DNA from: Pseudarthrobacter oxydans | GTDB taxonomy: Bacteria; Actinomycetota; Actinomycetes; Actinomycetales; Micrococcaceae | Direction of reading: 5' to 3' | NCBI RefSeq assembly: GCF_030812335.1 | Contig: NZ_JAUSSN010000001.1 | Location: 372,001-436,000, forward strand | DNA length: 64,000 nt | Shown here: positions 16,462 to 24,453 of the stretch, in pieces | Layout of the letters: every line of letters begins with the position of its first letter | How positions within the stretch are numbered: the first letter of the stretch is position 1 | The notes under the pieces: model-generated | The model's input: the letters and a program-made list of their open reading frames with translations, nothing else | What the model was told of the DNA's origin: nothing | The model's database searches: none | Program-made: the position numbers and the translations under genes

Positions 16462-18180
16462 TTAGGGGGCGCAGCCAGCCTCCACCTGAACCGCACCCGT
16501 GGCCAGGTCGAAATGGAAAATTCGCCCGAGGCGCACGTGCTGATCGCCGTAGGTGCCTTCGACAACGAAGGTGAGGGTGAGGACGCCCCGGGTCACGTCC
16601 TGGTCCGTGACCGCGTAGCTGGGCGTGAAATAGAGGGTTTCCTCGGCCGGAGCAAGGTCCGCCGCGGGGAATGCCTCTGCGCCGGGTCCGGACAGGCGGA
16701 CCGCCGTTGCCGTCCGGGCGCCGTCATTCCGGGTTCGTCCCGTGAAGGCGAGGATGTCCCCTGCTTTGTAGCCGGGGATGATCGCGCCGTAGTTCAGGTC
16801 CTGTGCCTCGCGGCTCCCGATGACCTGGGTGCCGGTTGAGTAGCCCTGGCCGATCTCCTTCCACGTCTGTACACCCCAGTCACCGCTGTCCGAGGAGATG
16901 CTGTGGAACTTCCCGATGTTCTGCCAGACGGCGGGCCGGCCGGGGGTGATGGAGCGCAGCTCCATCTCGAAGACGAGTCCGGCCCCCGAGGTGGCGGGCG
17001 CCCTGATCCCGGTGGCGGTCAGCTGGGCCGAAAGCTGCTGGGCCGGGAGGGAACAGAAGACGATTTCCCGGTACCCCTGGCGCTCATACAGGACACCGAT
17101 GTTGCCGTCCGGCAGCCGTGCGGCCGTCGAATACGCTGAGCTGCCCGGGCACAGAACCAGCTTGGCGGGCCAGGTCAGCCCATTGTCGGGGGAAAGGCTG
17201 AGGACCGTGTTGCGGCGCAGCCCGGTGTCGTGATTGTTGCTGGCCAGGAGCCACGAATTTGTGGACTCCGAGGCGAAGGTTCCCAGGGCCGGGGCGCCGT
17301 CAAAACGCACCAGCGAGCCGTTGTCACTGGGATCGGGCAGGTCCTCGACCGGATGCAAGGGACTCCAGCTGTGTCCGCCGTCCTCCGAGACGGCCGCGAG
17401 GCGGCGGGGAGTGGCCCGGCTGTGCAGGAGGAGCCGGCCGTCCGCGAGGGCGGCGACTTTGTTCTCGTTGGGGCCGGCGCTGCCGGGCCCGGCGCCGAGA
17501 AGCTCCCCGAGCGTCCAGTTTTCGCCGTGGTCATCGCTGTAGGCGGAGGCTGCCATGATGGCCCCGCCGGCCAGGACGACGTACTGCTGCACCAGCCTTC
17601 CTCGGAACGGCCCTGTGTGGATCTGGATACCCTGCCCCGCGGAGGCGAAGATCCCCGTGATGGCGGGAGCCTGGGGGCCGGGGGTTCCGCGTGCGGGCGG
17701 GCGGACCTTCAATTGTCCGGTGATCCGCTGGTGCTGCCAGGTCAGCCCGTCGTCATCGGAGAAGCTGACATCGCAGTGTTGCACCTCGTCTTCCGGTTCC
17801 AGTCCCGCCCGGGCTTCGAAGAAACCGGCATGGGTCCCCGCGGAGTGGAACATGAAGATCCGCCCGGTGTCTGCATCAACCAGCAGGCTCGGGTCGCCAT
17901 AGCCGTGCAGCCCGACGCCGGTGCGCACCACTTGCTGGCTGCCCCAGGTTCTTCCGCTGTCGGTGCTGCGGCGCAGCAAAAGGTCAATCGGGCTCGGGAG
18001 ATCATCAAGGTTTGGGCGGCCGTCGTAGGCAGCAAGGACGGTGCCCCGCAGTGAGACGGCCAGGGCCGGGATTCGGTATTGCCGGTAGCCGGCGGCACCG
18101 CGGACCGCGAGCACGTGCTCAACCTCGGGTCGGGCCAGCGGAATATCCGTCGACCCGGCGGCGCGAAGGTGGGATGTCAT
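16462..18180 (-). CDS. Exo-alpha-sialidase (BNR/Asp-box), no signal peptide
   Basis: Glycosidase of the sialidase superfamily (GH33-like), 572 residues, releasing terminal sialic acid. The YRIPALAVS motif (the FRIP-type arginine) near residue 39 is followed by Asp-boxes: STDSGRTW, SDDDGLTW, SDDHGENW, SEDGGHSW and SPDNGLTW. After the six-bladed propeller comes a C-terminal beta-rich domain of about 170 residues. The ATG at 18180 begins MTSHLRAAGSTDIPLARPEV with no signal peptide, unlike most bacterial sialidases. TACAAT lies six bases upstream of the ATG, suggesting a leaderless transcript; an upstream ATG at 18258 lacks a ribosome site and still gives no signal. Confidence 0.88.
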   Translation of the reverse strand: MTSHLRAAGSTDIPLARPEVEHVLAVRGAAGYRQYRIPALAVSLRGTVLAAYDGRPNLDDLPSPIDLLLRRSTDSGRTWGSQQVVRTGVGLHGYGDPSLLVDADTGRIFMFHSAGTHAGFFEARAGLEPEDEVQHCDVSFSDDDGLTWQHQRITGQLKVRPPARGTPGPQAPAITGIFASAGQGIQIHTGPFRGRLVQQYVVLAGGAIMAASAYSDDHGENWTLGELLGAGPGSAGPNENKVAALADGRLLLHSRATPRRLAAVSEDGGHSWSPLHPVEDLPDPSDNGSLVRFDGAPALGTFASESTNSWLLASNNHDTGLRRNTVLSLSPDNGLTWPAKLVLCPGSSAYSTAARLPDGNIGVLYERQGYREIVFCSLPAQQLSAQLTATGIRAPATSGAGLVFEMELRSITPGRPAVWQNIGKFHSISSDSGDWGVQTWKEIGQGYSTGTQVIGSREAQDLNYGAIIPGYKAGDILAFTGRTRNDGARTATAVRLSGPGAEAFPAADLAPAEETLYFTPSYAVTDQDVTRGVLTLTFVVEGTYGDQHVRLGRIFHFDLATGAVQVEAGCAP

Positions 18181-18192
18181 ATGTCCATTGTA
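18181..18192 (-). promoter_or_regulatory. -10 element of the sialidase gene, leaderless-type
   Basis: On the minus strand TACAAT is followed by six bases and then the sialidase ATG, with no Shine-Dalgarno sequence. Transcription would start at or next to the start codon. A weak -35 (TGAGCA, three matches) lies 17 bp upstream. Confidence 0.4.
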
Positions 18193-18310
18193 GGTCGCTG
18201 GCCCGTGCCTGCTCACGGTCCTTTGTGGTGTCGGCGCAATTCCGGCCAGAACAACCATCCTGCACGTTGCAGATGGTCAGACAGGCCGCTGCCGGCGTAA
18301 TAATCCCCGC

Positions 18311-18997
18311 TCATTGCTCCGTGGCGGGCCCCGCCCTGATGATGTTCACGATCTCGGCAAATCCCAGCCGGTGGGCGTTCTCCAACGCCGTTCGTCCCTG
18401 AGGGTCCGGGATCGCCGGGTCCGCGCCGGCGGCGAGGAGCTGCTGGACCACGTCCTGCTGCCTGGGGCCGCCGTTGTTGAGGAGGATGGCCTCCTGTAGG
18501 GCGGTCCAGCCCAGGCTGTTGACGTGGTTCACGGGCACCCCTGCTTCGAGGAGGATCCGCACGGTCTCCACGTGTCCGTGTTCGCTGGCCGGGATCAGCG
18601 CTGTCCCGCCGAACCGGTTGGTGCTGGACACGTCGGCGCCGTTGGAGAGCGTCAGCCGCAGGACCTCATTGAATCCTTCAGCCCCGGCATAGAGGAACGC
18701 TGAATCCTGGATCGAGTCCTTGGCGTTAACGTTGCCGCCGGCCCGGATCAGCTCGGCCACCCGACCGGCGTCGTTGGCCTTGGCAGCCTGGACAAGGCGC
18801 CGGTCCAGTGACGCTTGAGCCTCCCGGGGCCGGACCGGCGGGGCCGACGTTGTCGAAGAATGTGGCGGCGCCTGCAGCCCGGGAATGGCCCCGGCGGTCG
18901 GGGACTCCAGCCCGAGGGGCCGCTCGCTTCCCGGGCCACAGGACATCAGCCCGAGCACCGCTGCCGCGATCAAGACAAGATTCCGGATCCCGGCCAC
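18311..18997 (-). CDS. Ankyrin-repeat lipoprotein
   Basis: A 228-residue exported protein. The GTG start at 18997 gives a signal peptide with the lipobox LGLMSC (Cys20), then a Pro/Ser/Thr-rich spacer to about residue 62. Ankyrin repeats follow: DAGRVAELIRAGGNVNAKD, then GFNEVLRLTLSNGADVSSTN, then HVETVRILLEAGVPVNHVN, then a final QQLLAAGADPAIPDPQGRTAL. It would hang from the outer face of the membrane as a binding scaffold. The gene starts 8 bp after the HbpS-like gene and so is probably cotranscribed with it; actinobacterial ankyrin proteins are often paired with haem or peroxide stress proteins such as catalases. Confidence 0.78.
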   Translation of the reverse strand: MAGIRNLVLIAAAVLGLMSCGPGSERPLGLESPTAGAIPGLQAPPHSSTTSAPPVRPREAQASLDRRLVQAAKANDAGRVAELIRAGGNVNAKDSIQDSAFLYAGAEGFNEVLRLTLSNGADVSSTNRFGGTALIPASEHGHVETVRILLEAGVPVNHVNSLGWTALQEAILLNNGGPRQQDVVQQLLAAGADPAIPDPQGRTALENAHRLGFAEIVNIIRAGPATEQ

Positions 18998-19005
18998 GGT
19001 GACGC

Positions 19006-19590
19006 CTACTTGGCTGTGCCCGGCGCGGCACTGGCAATGGTTTCCGCACCGGCTGCGGCGCAGGCTTCGTCGAGCATGCCGTCGGGAGCCCCGCCGACGC
19101 CGATGCCCGCCACGGACACCCCGTTGAACTTAAGCGGAACCCCGCCGGCCAGGAAGAGGGTGCCGGGGAGGTCAGCGATGCTCGGCCCGTTCCCGTTGAT
19201 CCTCTTGGACAACTCGCTGGTCGGCGTTCCGAAGGCCGCAGCGGTGTAGGCCTTTTGCCGGGCCGCCTCGATTGTGTGCTCGGCGGCGTTGTCGCCGCGG
19301 AGCAGGGCCTGGACGGTCCCGAAGCGGTCGACCAGCGCCACCGTCACGAACGGCAGCTTGTCGGACTGGCACTTCCCGAGGGCGGCCTGGACGGCAGCAG
19401 CGGAAGCATCCACGCTGATGCGGTTCTGGGCGACCACGTTCTCCGGAACCGGCTGGATGTCCGCCGCCGGGACGGCAAGGCTGGCCGCGGCGGGGGTGGG
19501 CCCGGCGTTGGCGGCGGCCGTCAGCCCGCCGGTCAGGAGCAAAACCCCGGTGGTGGCGGCGGCAGTGATGATCTTGTTGGACTTCTTCAT
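19006..19590 (-). CDS. HbpS-like secreted haem-binding protein (GlcG/HbpS family)
   Basis: A 194-residue protein with a clear signal peptide (MKKSNKIITAAATTGVLLLT, cleavage near ANA-G at 29) and one GlcG/HbpS domain. Characteristic parts are AALGKCQSDKLPFVTVALVDRFG, GDNAAEHTIEAARQKAYTAA and GGVPLKFNGVSVAGIGVGGAPDGMLDEACA. The ATG is preceded by AAGGAGAATTC. In Streptomyces reticuli, HbpS is extracellular, binds haem and modulates the sensor SenS. Here a histidine kinase and response regulator are divergently encoded 215 bp away, the same arrangement, so a redox/haem-sensing role is likely by homology and context. A first Met at 19806 would erase the signal and was not used. Confidence 0.82.
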   Translation of the reverse strand: MKKSNKIITAAATTGVLLLTGGLTAAANAGPTPAAASLAVPAADIQPVPENVVAQNRISVDASAAAVQAALGKCQSDKLPFVTVALVDRFGTVQALLRGDNAAEHTIEAARQKAYTAAAFGTPTSELSKRINGNGPSIADLPGTLFLAGGVPLKFNGVSVAGIGVGGAPDGMLDEACAAAGAETIASAAPGTAK

Positions 19591-19624
19591 GAATTCTCCT
19601 TGGAGTGCGGTCTCGGGGCGTGCT

Positions 19625-19740
19625 CCAGGCTGATGGCCTGGGTCCCGAATCCATCTTTTCCGCTCCCGTGCGGGTGGGCATCGGGCATTCGGCTGACGCT
19701 TCCTCCCCCGTAAGGCCAGCAGTATCAGCCAAATGGCTGA
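19625..19740. promoter_or_regulatory. Divergent hbpS/sensor kinase promoter region with two inverted repeats
   Basis: The 214-bp gap contains CCAGGC-TGATG-GCCTGG at 19625-19641 and TCAGCCA-AA-TGGCTGA at 19725-19740, both perfect inverted repeats. They lie on the hbpS-proximal and kinase-proximal sides respectively. Such paired sites would let the LuxR-type response regulator control both transcripts. The binding protein is inferred, not shown. Confidence 0.45.
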
Positions 19741-19804
19741 GGCCGGCGCCACGTCGCGGGCTCTAGCATGGTGGGTAGTACTCCATCCACCGGAACCGGA
19801 TCCC

Positions 19805-20998
19805 ATGCCTGACTTACCAGCCGCCCCGCCGGTGCCCTCCCGGCGCGACCGTGCCGCGGGGAGGGGACCGCTGGGCCGGATCGACGCCGTCGTCCATCTC
19901 GGTTTTGCCGTGCTCCTGGTGGCGTCGGCGGTCCGCTACATGATGAGGCACAGCCCTGCGGATAACTTGGGGGTGTTGGCACTCGCCGCGGCGGTCTGTA
20001 CGCTCTACGCTCTGATCGCCGTGCTCTCGCAGCGGCGTCGGCCGTGGGCGGTGTGGATGTTCGTCCTGGTAGTGCTCTGGGCCGTGCTGGTGATGGTGGC
20101 GCCGAGCTTTGCCTGGTGCTCGTTCGCGCTGTTCTTCCTGTGCCGCACGGCCTTCACCGGGTGGGTCGGCTACGTCGCCGGCGGCGCGACGGCGGCGGCT
20201 ACTGCGTTCGGGCTGTTCCGGCTTGGCGGCGGAACCGATGTCGCCATGCTCCTGGGACCCCTGGCGGTGGGCGTCATGCTGACACTGATCCATGACCGCA
20301 TCGAGCACGACGCCGAGGAGCAGCGCCGGCTCCATGCAGCGGTGTCGCTGGCGCAGGGTCAACTGGCGGCCACCGAGCGCAGGGCGGGCAGTATCGAGGA
20401 ACGTGCCCGGGTTTCCCGGGAGATTCATGACACCGTGACCCAGGGCCTGGCCAGCAGCCTCCTGCTCCTGGAAGCGGCCCACCGGTCCTGGCCCGCGCCG
20501 GCCGCACGTGAGGACGTCCGCGCCGCGAGCGGGATGCTGCGGCAGAACCTGGCCGAAACCCGCAGCCTGGTGCATGACCTCGCTTCCCCGGGGCTGGATA
20601 CGGCCCCCCTGCCGGACGCCGTAGCCAAAGCGGCGTCGCAGTACCTGCCGGGTGTGCACCTGCTGGTCACCGGCGAGCCCCGCCCGGTTCCCGCCGACAC
20701 CCGGCACGCCCTGCTGCGGGTGGTCCAGAGCGCGGCCGCCAACACGGCCCTGCATGCGTCCGCGGCCAACGCCACGGTAACGCTGGGCTTCCTGCCGGGC
20801 GCCGTGACGCTGGATGTGTACGACGACGGCGCGGGCTTTGATCCGTCGTCGCTGGCGCCGCCTTCGGACTCTGGAGGCTACGGACTGCGCGCCATGCGCC
20901 AGCGGGTCGAGCAACTCGGCGGCGTATTCTCCGTGGAAAGCAGCCCCGGCGGCGGGACGGTTGTGGCCGCGGAACTGCCGACCAGGGAGAAACAGTGA
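19805..20998 (+). CDS. Sensor histidine kinase, HisKA_3 type (SenS-like)
   Basis: Membrane histidine kinase of 397 residues. Five or six transmembrane helices span about residues 26-163 with no large extracellular domain, as in SenS of Streptomyces. The dimerisation segment ERARVSREIHDTVTQGLASS carries the phospho-acceptor His208. The ATPase domain has a degenerate N-box (RVVQSAAANTALHASA) and clear G-boxes (DDGAGFDP, GGYGLRAMRQRV, GGGTVV). Its stop overlaps the response regulator start by four bases (GTGA). The ATG at 19805 was chosen so the first helix is preceded by a short basic tail. Its likely accessory partner is the secreted HbpS-like protein encoded divergently. Confidence 0.88.
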   Translation: MPDLPAAPPVPSRRDRAAGRGPLGRIDAVVHLGFAVLLVASAVRYMMRHSPADNLGVLALAAAVCTLYALIAVLSQRRRPWAVWMFVLVVLWAVLVMVAPSFAWCSFALFFLCRTAFTGWVGYVAGGATAAATAFGLFRLGGGTDVAMLLGPLAVGVMLTLIHDRIEHDAEEQRRLHAAVSLAQGQLAATERRAGSIEERARVSREIHDTVTQGLASSLLLLEAAHRSWPAPAAREDVRAASGMLRQNLAETRSLVHDLASPGLDTAPLPDAVAKAASQYLPGVHLLVTGEPRPVPADTRHALLRVVQSAAANTALHASAANATVTLGFLPGAVTLDVYDDGAGFDPSSLAPPSDSGGYGLRAMRQRVEQLGGVFSVESSPGGGTVVAAELPTREKQ

Positions 20999-21621
20999 AG
21001 ACCATTACCGTGCTGCTGGCGGATGACCACCTGGTCGTCCGCAGCGGGCTCAAGGCGCTCCTGGCGACCCAGCCCGGCATTGAGGTGGTGGCCGAGGCAG
21101 CCTCCGGTGAGGAGGCACTCGCCCTGGTGGAGCAGCACGGCCCGGCCGTGGTGATGATGGATCTCGCCATGGGTGCCGGCATGGACGGCATCGAGGCCAT
21201 CAAGCGGTTGCGGCAGCGCAACAGCCGGCAGGCGATCCTCGTGTTCACCACGTATGACTCCGACGCCGATATCGTCCGCGCCGTCGATGCCGGGGCGATG
21301 GGCTATCTGCTCAAGGAAGCCTCCCCCGAGGAGATCTTCGCAGCTGTCCGCGGCGCGGTCCACGGCAAGAGCGTGATGAGCGCACCGGTAGCCTCGCGGC
21401 TGTTCCAGCAACTGCGCAACCCGGACGCCATCCTGACCCCGCGCGAGGCCGAGCTGCTGAGCCTCCTGACCGAAGGACTCAGCAACCGCGAACTCGGCCA
21501 GCGGCTGTTCATCTCCGAGGCCACGGTGAAAACGCACCTGGCACACATCTACGCCAAACTCGGGGTCGAAACCCGTTCCGCGGCGATCGCCACCGCCATC
21601 CGCCGCGAGGGCATGCGCTAG
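20995..21621 (+). CDS. NarL/LuxR-type response regulator (SenR-like)
   Basis: Cytoplasmic DNA-binding response regulator of 208 residues. The receiver domain has the acidic pair ADDH near the start, phospho-acceptor Asp56 in VVMMDLAMG, the conserved Thr in VFTTYD and Lys in YLLKEASPEE. The C-terminal LuxR HTH is LTPREAELLSLLTEGLSNRE through EATVKTHLAHIYAKLGV. It begins with GTG overlapping the kinase stop, a sign of coupled, near equal production. It probably binds the inverted repeats between the kinase gene and the HbpS-like gene and may control haem or oxidative stress defence. Confidence 0.91.
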   Translation: MKTITVLLADDHLVVRSGLKALLATQPGIEVVAEAASGEEALALVEQHGPAVVMMDLAMGAGMDGIEAIKRLRQRNSRQAILVFTTYDSDADIVRAVDAGAMGYLLKEASPEEIFAAVRGAVHGKSVMSAPVASRLFQQLRNPDAILTPREAELLSLLTEGLSNRELGQRLFISEATVKTHLAHIYAKLGVETRSAAIATAIRREGMR

Positions 21622-21650
21622 GCGGGCATCATCTGGAGTCCCCTGCCCCG

Positions 21651-22883
21651 TTAGCGGGAAGTGCGCGGAAGGACGACCAGCCCGTCAGCGACGAGCCTGC
21701 CCTCGCGGATGACGGTGCGGTCGGTGCCGCGGTCCATGACGGCGCTGGTGATGGTTTCGCCGTCGATTAGGACGATGTCGGCCCGATCCCCCACAGCCAG
21801 CCCGGGCCGGTCGTCGGGATTGGTGAGGCGCGGGATGGTGCGGTCAATGATGGACGCGCCTCCGATGGTGGCGATCGCCGTGCAGTGCTCGATCAGCCTG
21901 TCCTTGCGCAGACGGTGAGTGAAGGCCAGTTGCCAGGTGCGGTCGAGCATGTCGCAATTGCCGTACGGGCTCCAGTAATCGCGCTGGCCGTCTTCGCCTA
22001 AACCGACGCGGATACCCGCCGCTGTCATCCGGGCCAGATCAAACTGTGTGCCGCCACTGGCCGGGGCGACCGTCGCCCAGGCCACGTCCAGTTCGGCCAT
22101 CTGCTCCATAAGCCGGGCGGTCACATCGGGGTGGATGTTGGCCAGATCGTAGGCATGGGACAGCGAGACGCGTCCCTCCATACTCAGCGCCCGGGTGCGT
22201 TCGAAGATCAGTTCGGCGCTGAAGACCCCCAGGTGGCCGGGCTCGTGCAGGTGGATGTCGACGTCGACCCCGTACTTTTCAGCCAGGCCGAACACGATGT
22301 CCAGATGGCGGACGGGGTCACGGTCCAGCTGGCAGGGGTCAATGCCGCCGATGGTCGTGGCACCCGCGCGGAGGGCCGCCTCCAGGAGCGGGACGGTGCC
22401 GTCCTCCAGCAGGAGGCCGGCCTGGGGGAAGGCCATGATCTCTACGTCGGCGGCGTGGGCAAAGCGCTCCTTGGCAGCCATGACTGCCTCGAAGCGTTCA
22501 AGCTTGCAGTCGACGTCGACCTGGGCGTAGGAACGGACCCGCGTGGTACCCCGCGCAATCATTCGCTCCAGCGTCCCCGCAACGACCTCCGGGTAGGGGA
22601 TGGGGGTGTTACGCCAGTTTTCCCGGTCGTTGCACATCATGTTCCACACGCCGGGGGAGGCGGTGTGCTCTCGGAACGGCAGCCCGATCCGCGTCGAGTC
22701 GAGGTGGACGTGCACGTCCGTGAAGGAGGGCAGGGCGATCCGGCCCCGCCCGTCGACCGCCCCGCCGGCAGATTCGGCGGCTTCGACGGCGGTCACCGCG
22801 GGGCGAACAGCCGCAATCCGCCCCTCGCGTATCTCAAGGTCGACGGCGTCCCCGCCCCAGGGGCGGACGTTAGTAATGAGCAT
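21651..22883 (-). CDS. Cytosine-deaminase-like amidohydrolase
   Basis: Metal-dependent amidohydrolase of 410 residues related to cytosine deaminase (CodA). Visible are FTDVHVHLDSTRIG with the first His pair, DIHLHEPGHLG (metal His and catalytic Glu), SHAYDLANIH, and the CodA-type segment GLGEDGQRDYWSPYGNCDMLDR; the residue corresponding to the usual metal-binding Asp lies in this last segment. The ATG has AAAGGA upstream. The actual substrate is uncertain: cytosine, isocytosine, a creatinine-type ring or a pterin are all possible in this family. Closeness to creatininase and creatinase hints at cyclic ureides, but the intervening scar weakens that argument. Confidence 0.8.
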   Translation of the reverse strand: MLITNVRPWGGDAVDLEIREGRIAAVRPAVTAVEAAESAGGAVDGRGRIALPSFTDVHVHLDSTRIGLPFREHTASPGVWNMMCNDRENWRNTPIPYPEVVAGTLERMIARGTTRVRSYAQVDVDCKLERFEAVMAAKERFAHAADVEIMAFPQAGLLLEDGTVPLLEAALRAGATTIGGIDPCQLDRDPVRHLDIVFGLAEKYGVDVDIHLHEPGHLGVFSAELIFERTRALSMEGRVSLSHAYDLANIHPDVTARLMEQMAELDVAWATVAPASGGTQFDLARMTAAGIRVGLGEDGQRDYWSPYGNCDMLDRTWQLAFTHRLRKDRLIEHCTAIATIGGASIIDRTIPRLTNPDDRPGLAVGDRADIVLIDGETITSAVMDRGTDRTVIREGRLVADGLVVLPRTSR

Positions 22884-23022
22884 GGTGATTCCTTTCGGCC
22901 GGACTGTGAATGACGCTGGGGAAGATGCCCATCCCGCGGGACCGCACCTTTGCCCACCAAAGCATGTACCAGAACTGGAAGGCTATCTGCACGATGACTT
23001 CGAGACGGGCGACATGGTCCAT
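22870..23022 (-). CDS. Putative 50-residue protein overlapping the amidohydrolase start
   Basis: A short frame with GGAG six bases before its ATG and strong G/C third-position bias, in contrast to the AT-rich DNA just upstream. The product starts MDHVARLEVIVQIAFQFWYM, has an aromatic hydrophobic segment (FQFWYMLWW) and a basic stretch (AKVRSRG). It overlaps the amidohydrolase start by 14 bases, so translation could be coupled. It may be a genuine small membrane-associated protein or the surviving 3' end of a gene truncated by the scar next to it. No family is recognised. Confidence 0.4.
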   Translation of the reverse strand: MDHVARLEVIVQIAFQFWYMLWWAKVRSRGMGIFPSVIHSPAERNHHAHY

Positions 23023-23650
23023 GAAGCGCTCCGCATCGCGCAGGCCTGCAAGCCCCTGCGTGGACAGGCGTTTTGTTGTCGTTCGGACTGCAGATTTTTT
23101 GGGTTTCTTTGCATCCGCGCTGATTCCATGATTCCAATTTAAACTGCGGACTGGCATTAATAATTTAAATCGGTATGGTGATGGGTAGGTAGCGTTTAGA
23201 AAGGCATGATTCCATTGTCGGAAAAGTCTCCCAGAAATAGCAGTGCCAAAAAAACGGGAAAGTCGATTCTCGAAAAGAGAGCCGAAAAAAGGGCGAAAAC
23301 CGAAACCAGCGAGAATCTCTTCGCAAAGCCGCGCAAAAACCAGCGGTGACACGCCGCCCATGACGGCCCACCAGCCGCATGCGCGCGTTTCCCCTGCGTT
23401 ACCAAGCGCCGCGGCAGCCGAACCCGAGATTCCCAGCCGTGCCCGGCTGCCCGTAGCAGGCCACACTGGCGCCGTGGATTCCCAAGCCACTAGGGCCCGA
23501 ATCTAATTCCTTTCCCCGAGTCCAATTCCCACGCGGAGCCGACGATTCCTGGTGCATCCAAATGCCGTGACTGGGCACCGCCTAATTCCCGCTTGGCCCG
23601 CGTTTTGAGCCTTCCGGGTCGCAACCGTTCTAACACAGAAAGGACCAGTA
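23023..23650. other. Low-GC intergenic scar with many (A/G)ATTCC hexamers
   Basis: About 630 bp without a convincing gene. It is much more AT-rich than the surroundings, especially 23090-23330 (TTTAAA and TTAATAATTTAAAT tracts, A-runs). The hexamer GATTCC or AATTCC occurs nine times on the plus strand, at 23122, 23130, 23209, 23428, 23477, 23505, 23524, 23544 and 23584, far above expectation. Short basic or phenylalanine-rich frames here are explained by base composition. It looks like foreign or decayed DNA. Confidence 0.5.
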
Positions 23651-24001
23651 ATGCGCGCGAAACGCATCGCCCTGGTTATCCCGGCAAGTCTAAGTCAGCC
23701 CGTCCGCGTCGAAAAGATCAACACGGCCCTGGCCGCGCGCCAGACCCTGGTTGAAGGAAACGTCGAAGCAATCACCGGCAAGGATTGGCACGTTTATCTG
23801 AACGACGAGGCAGACTTTATCCCCCTGCCCCTGAACGCCCGGGCCGAAGTGCTGATCCGCGAAGCAGGGTTACATCTCGAGGAGACCGTCAGCGGGACGG
23901 CTGTGTTTCTTGGCCACGAGGACAACGGCGATGAAGCAGATGCGCCGGCACACCTGCTCCAGCTGGCCGAACGCCTCTTCGGCACCGCGCTGGCCGCCTA
24001 A
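23651..24001 (+). CDS. DUF3846-like protein
   Basis: A 116-residue cytoplasmic protein with AAAGGA six to seven bases before the ATG. It resembles the DUF3846 family: a strand-rich start (KRIALVIPASLSQPVRVEKI), the middle LVEGNVEAITGKDWHVYLNDEADFIPLPLNARAEVL, and a final VSGTAVFLGHED. The segment describing a Gly, a Glu-Ala-Ile, an acidic Asn/Asp-Glu turn and a PLN-R is the family core. Such proteins are common on phages, plasmids and integrated elements and have no known function. Its location between a low-GC stretch and a gene relic supports acquired origin. C-terminal residues (HLLQLAERLFGTALAA) form a predicted helix. Confidence 0.65.
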   Translation: MRAKRIALVIPASLSQPVRVEKINTALAARQTLVEGNVEAITGKDWHVYLNDEADFIPLPLNARAEVLIREAGLHLEETVSGTAVFLGHEDNGDEADAPAHLLQLAERLFGTALAA

Positions 24002-24034
24002 CAACGACGGAAGATCCGCGCAGCTAAGTCCTTT

Positions 24035-24395
24035 TCACACGCTGCACCCGGGGCAGTGGGTCCGACGCTGTACCACCACGGTCCCGTTGCCCTGGAGGAA
24101 GACGCGGCCTTCGCAGTGCCAGCGGACGGCGTTGGAAAGTGCCTCGCGCTCGGTGTCGCGTCTGGCCGCCAGGAGAAGATCTCGGTGCTCGTGATCGCGG
24201 CGCCGGCAGGAACATCCGTCACGACGGTTGGTTCGATGAAAGAGCCAGGCCCCTCCATGGCGTTGCCTCCGACGGCGATCGTCAGGCCGTCCCTGCGGAC
24301 CTCGTCGAGCGCGGCCAGACCCGTTCGTAGTGGGCTATGGAGATCATGGAGCCGATGTCGACGTCGTTGCCCGCGCCGGCGCAGGCCTGGTGCTC
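24035..24395 (-). pseudogene. Aldehyde dehydrogenase remnant, frameshifted
   Basis: On the minus strand two pieces of an NAD(P)-aldehyde dehydrogenase (GabD/AldA-like) are recognisable in different frames. The first reads GAGNDVDIGSMISIAHYERV; a frameshift near 24310 then leads to LAALDEVRRDGLTIAVGGNA, continuing through GPGSFIEPTVVTDVPAGAAI and ending TSTEIF, where the normal GPV continuation is lost. After that only scrambled ALDH-like sequence follows, to about 24035. This is the region after the catalytic Cys; the N-terminal two thirds are missing. It marks deletion and decay next to the DUF3846 gene. Confidence 0.75.
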
Positions 24396-24453
24396 TAGGC
24401 GCGGGGCCTGTGTTGGGCCAGAATCGGAATCTGAAACGAAAGGACTCCGCGGA

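Noticed and set aside
21651..22883. Naming the amidohydrolase creatinine deaminase
   Set aside because: Related in fold and close to creatinine genes, but nothing in the visible residues distinguishes it from other CodA-like deaminases.
23243..23506. An 87-residue basic protein in the low-GC scar
   Set aside because: Lys/Arg-rich sequence arises from A-runs; no ribosome site, no recognised domain and no consistent codon bias.
23023..24450. A prophage or integrative element with attachment sites
   Set aside because: No integrase, transposase, tRNA or flanking direct repeats were seen; only the DUF3846 gene and base composition hint at transfer.
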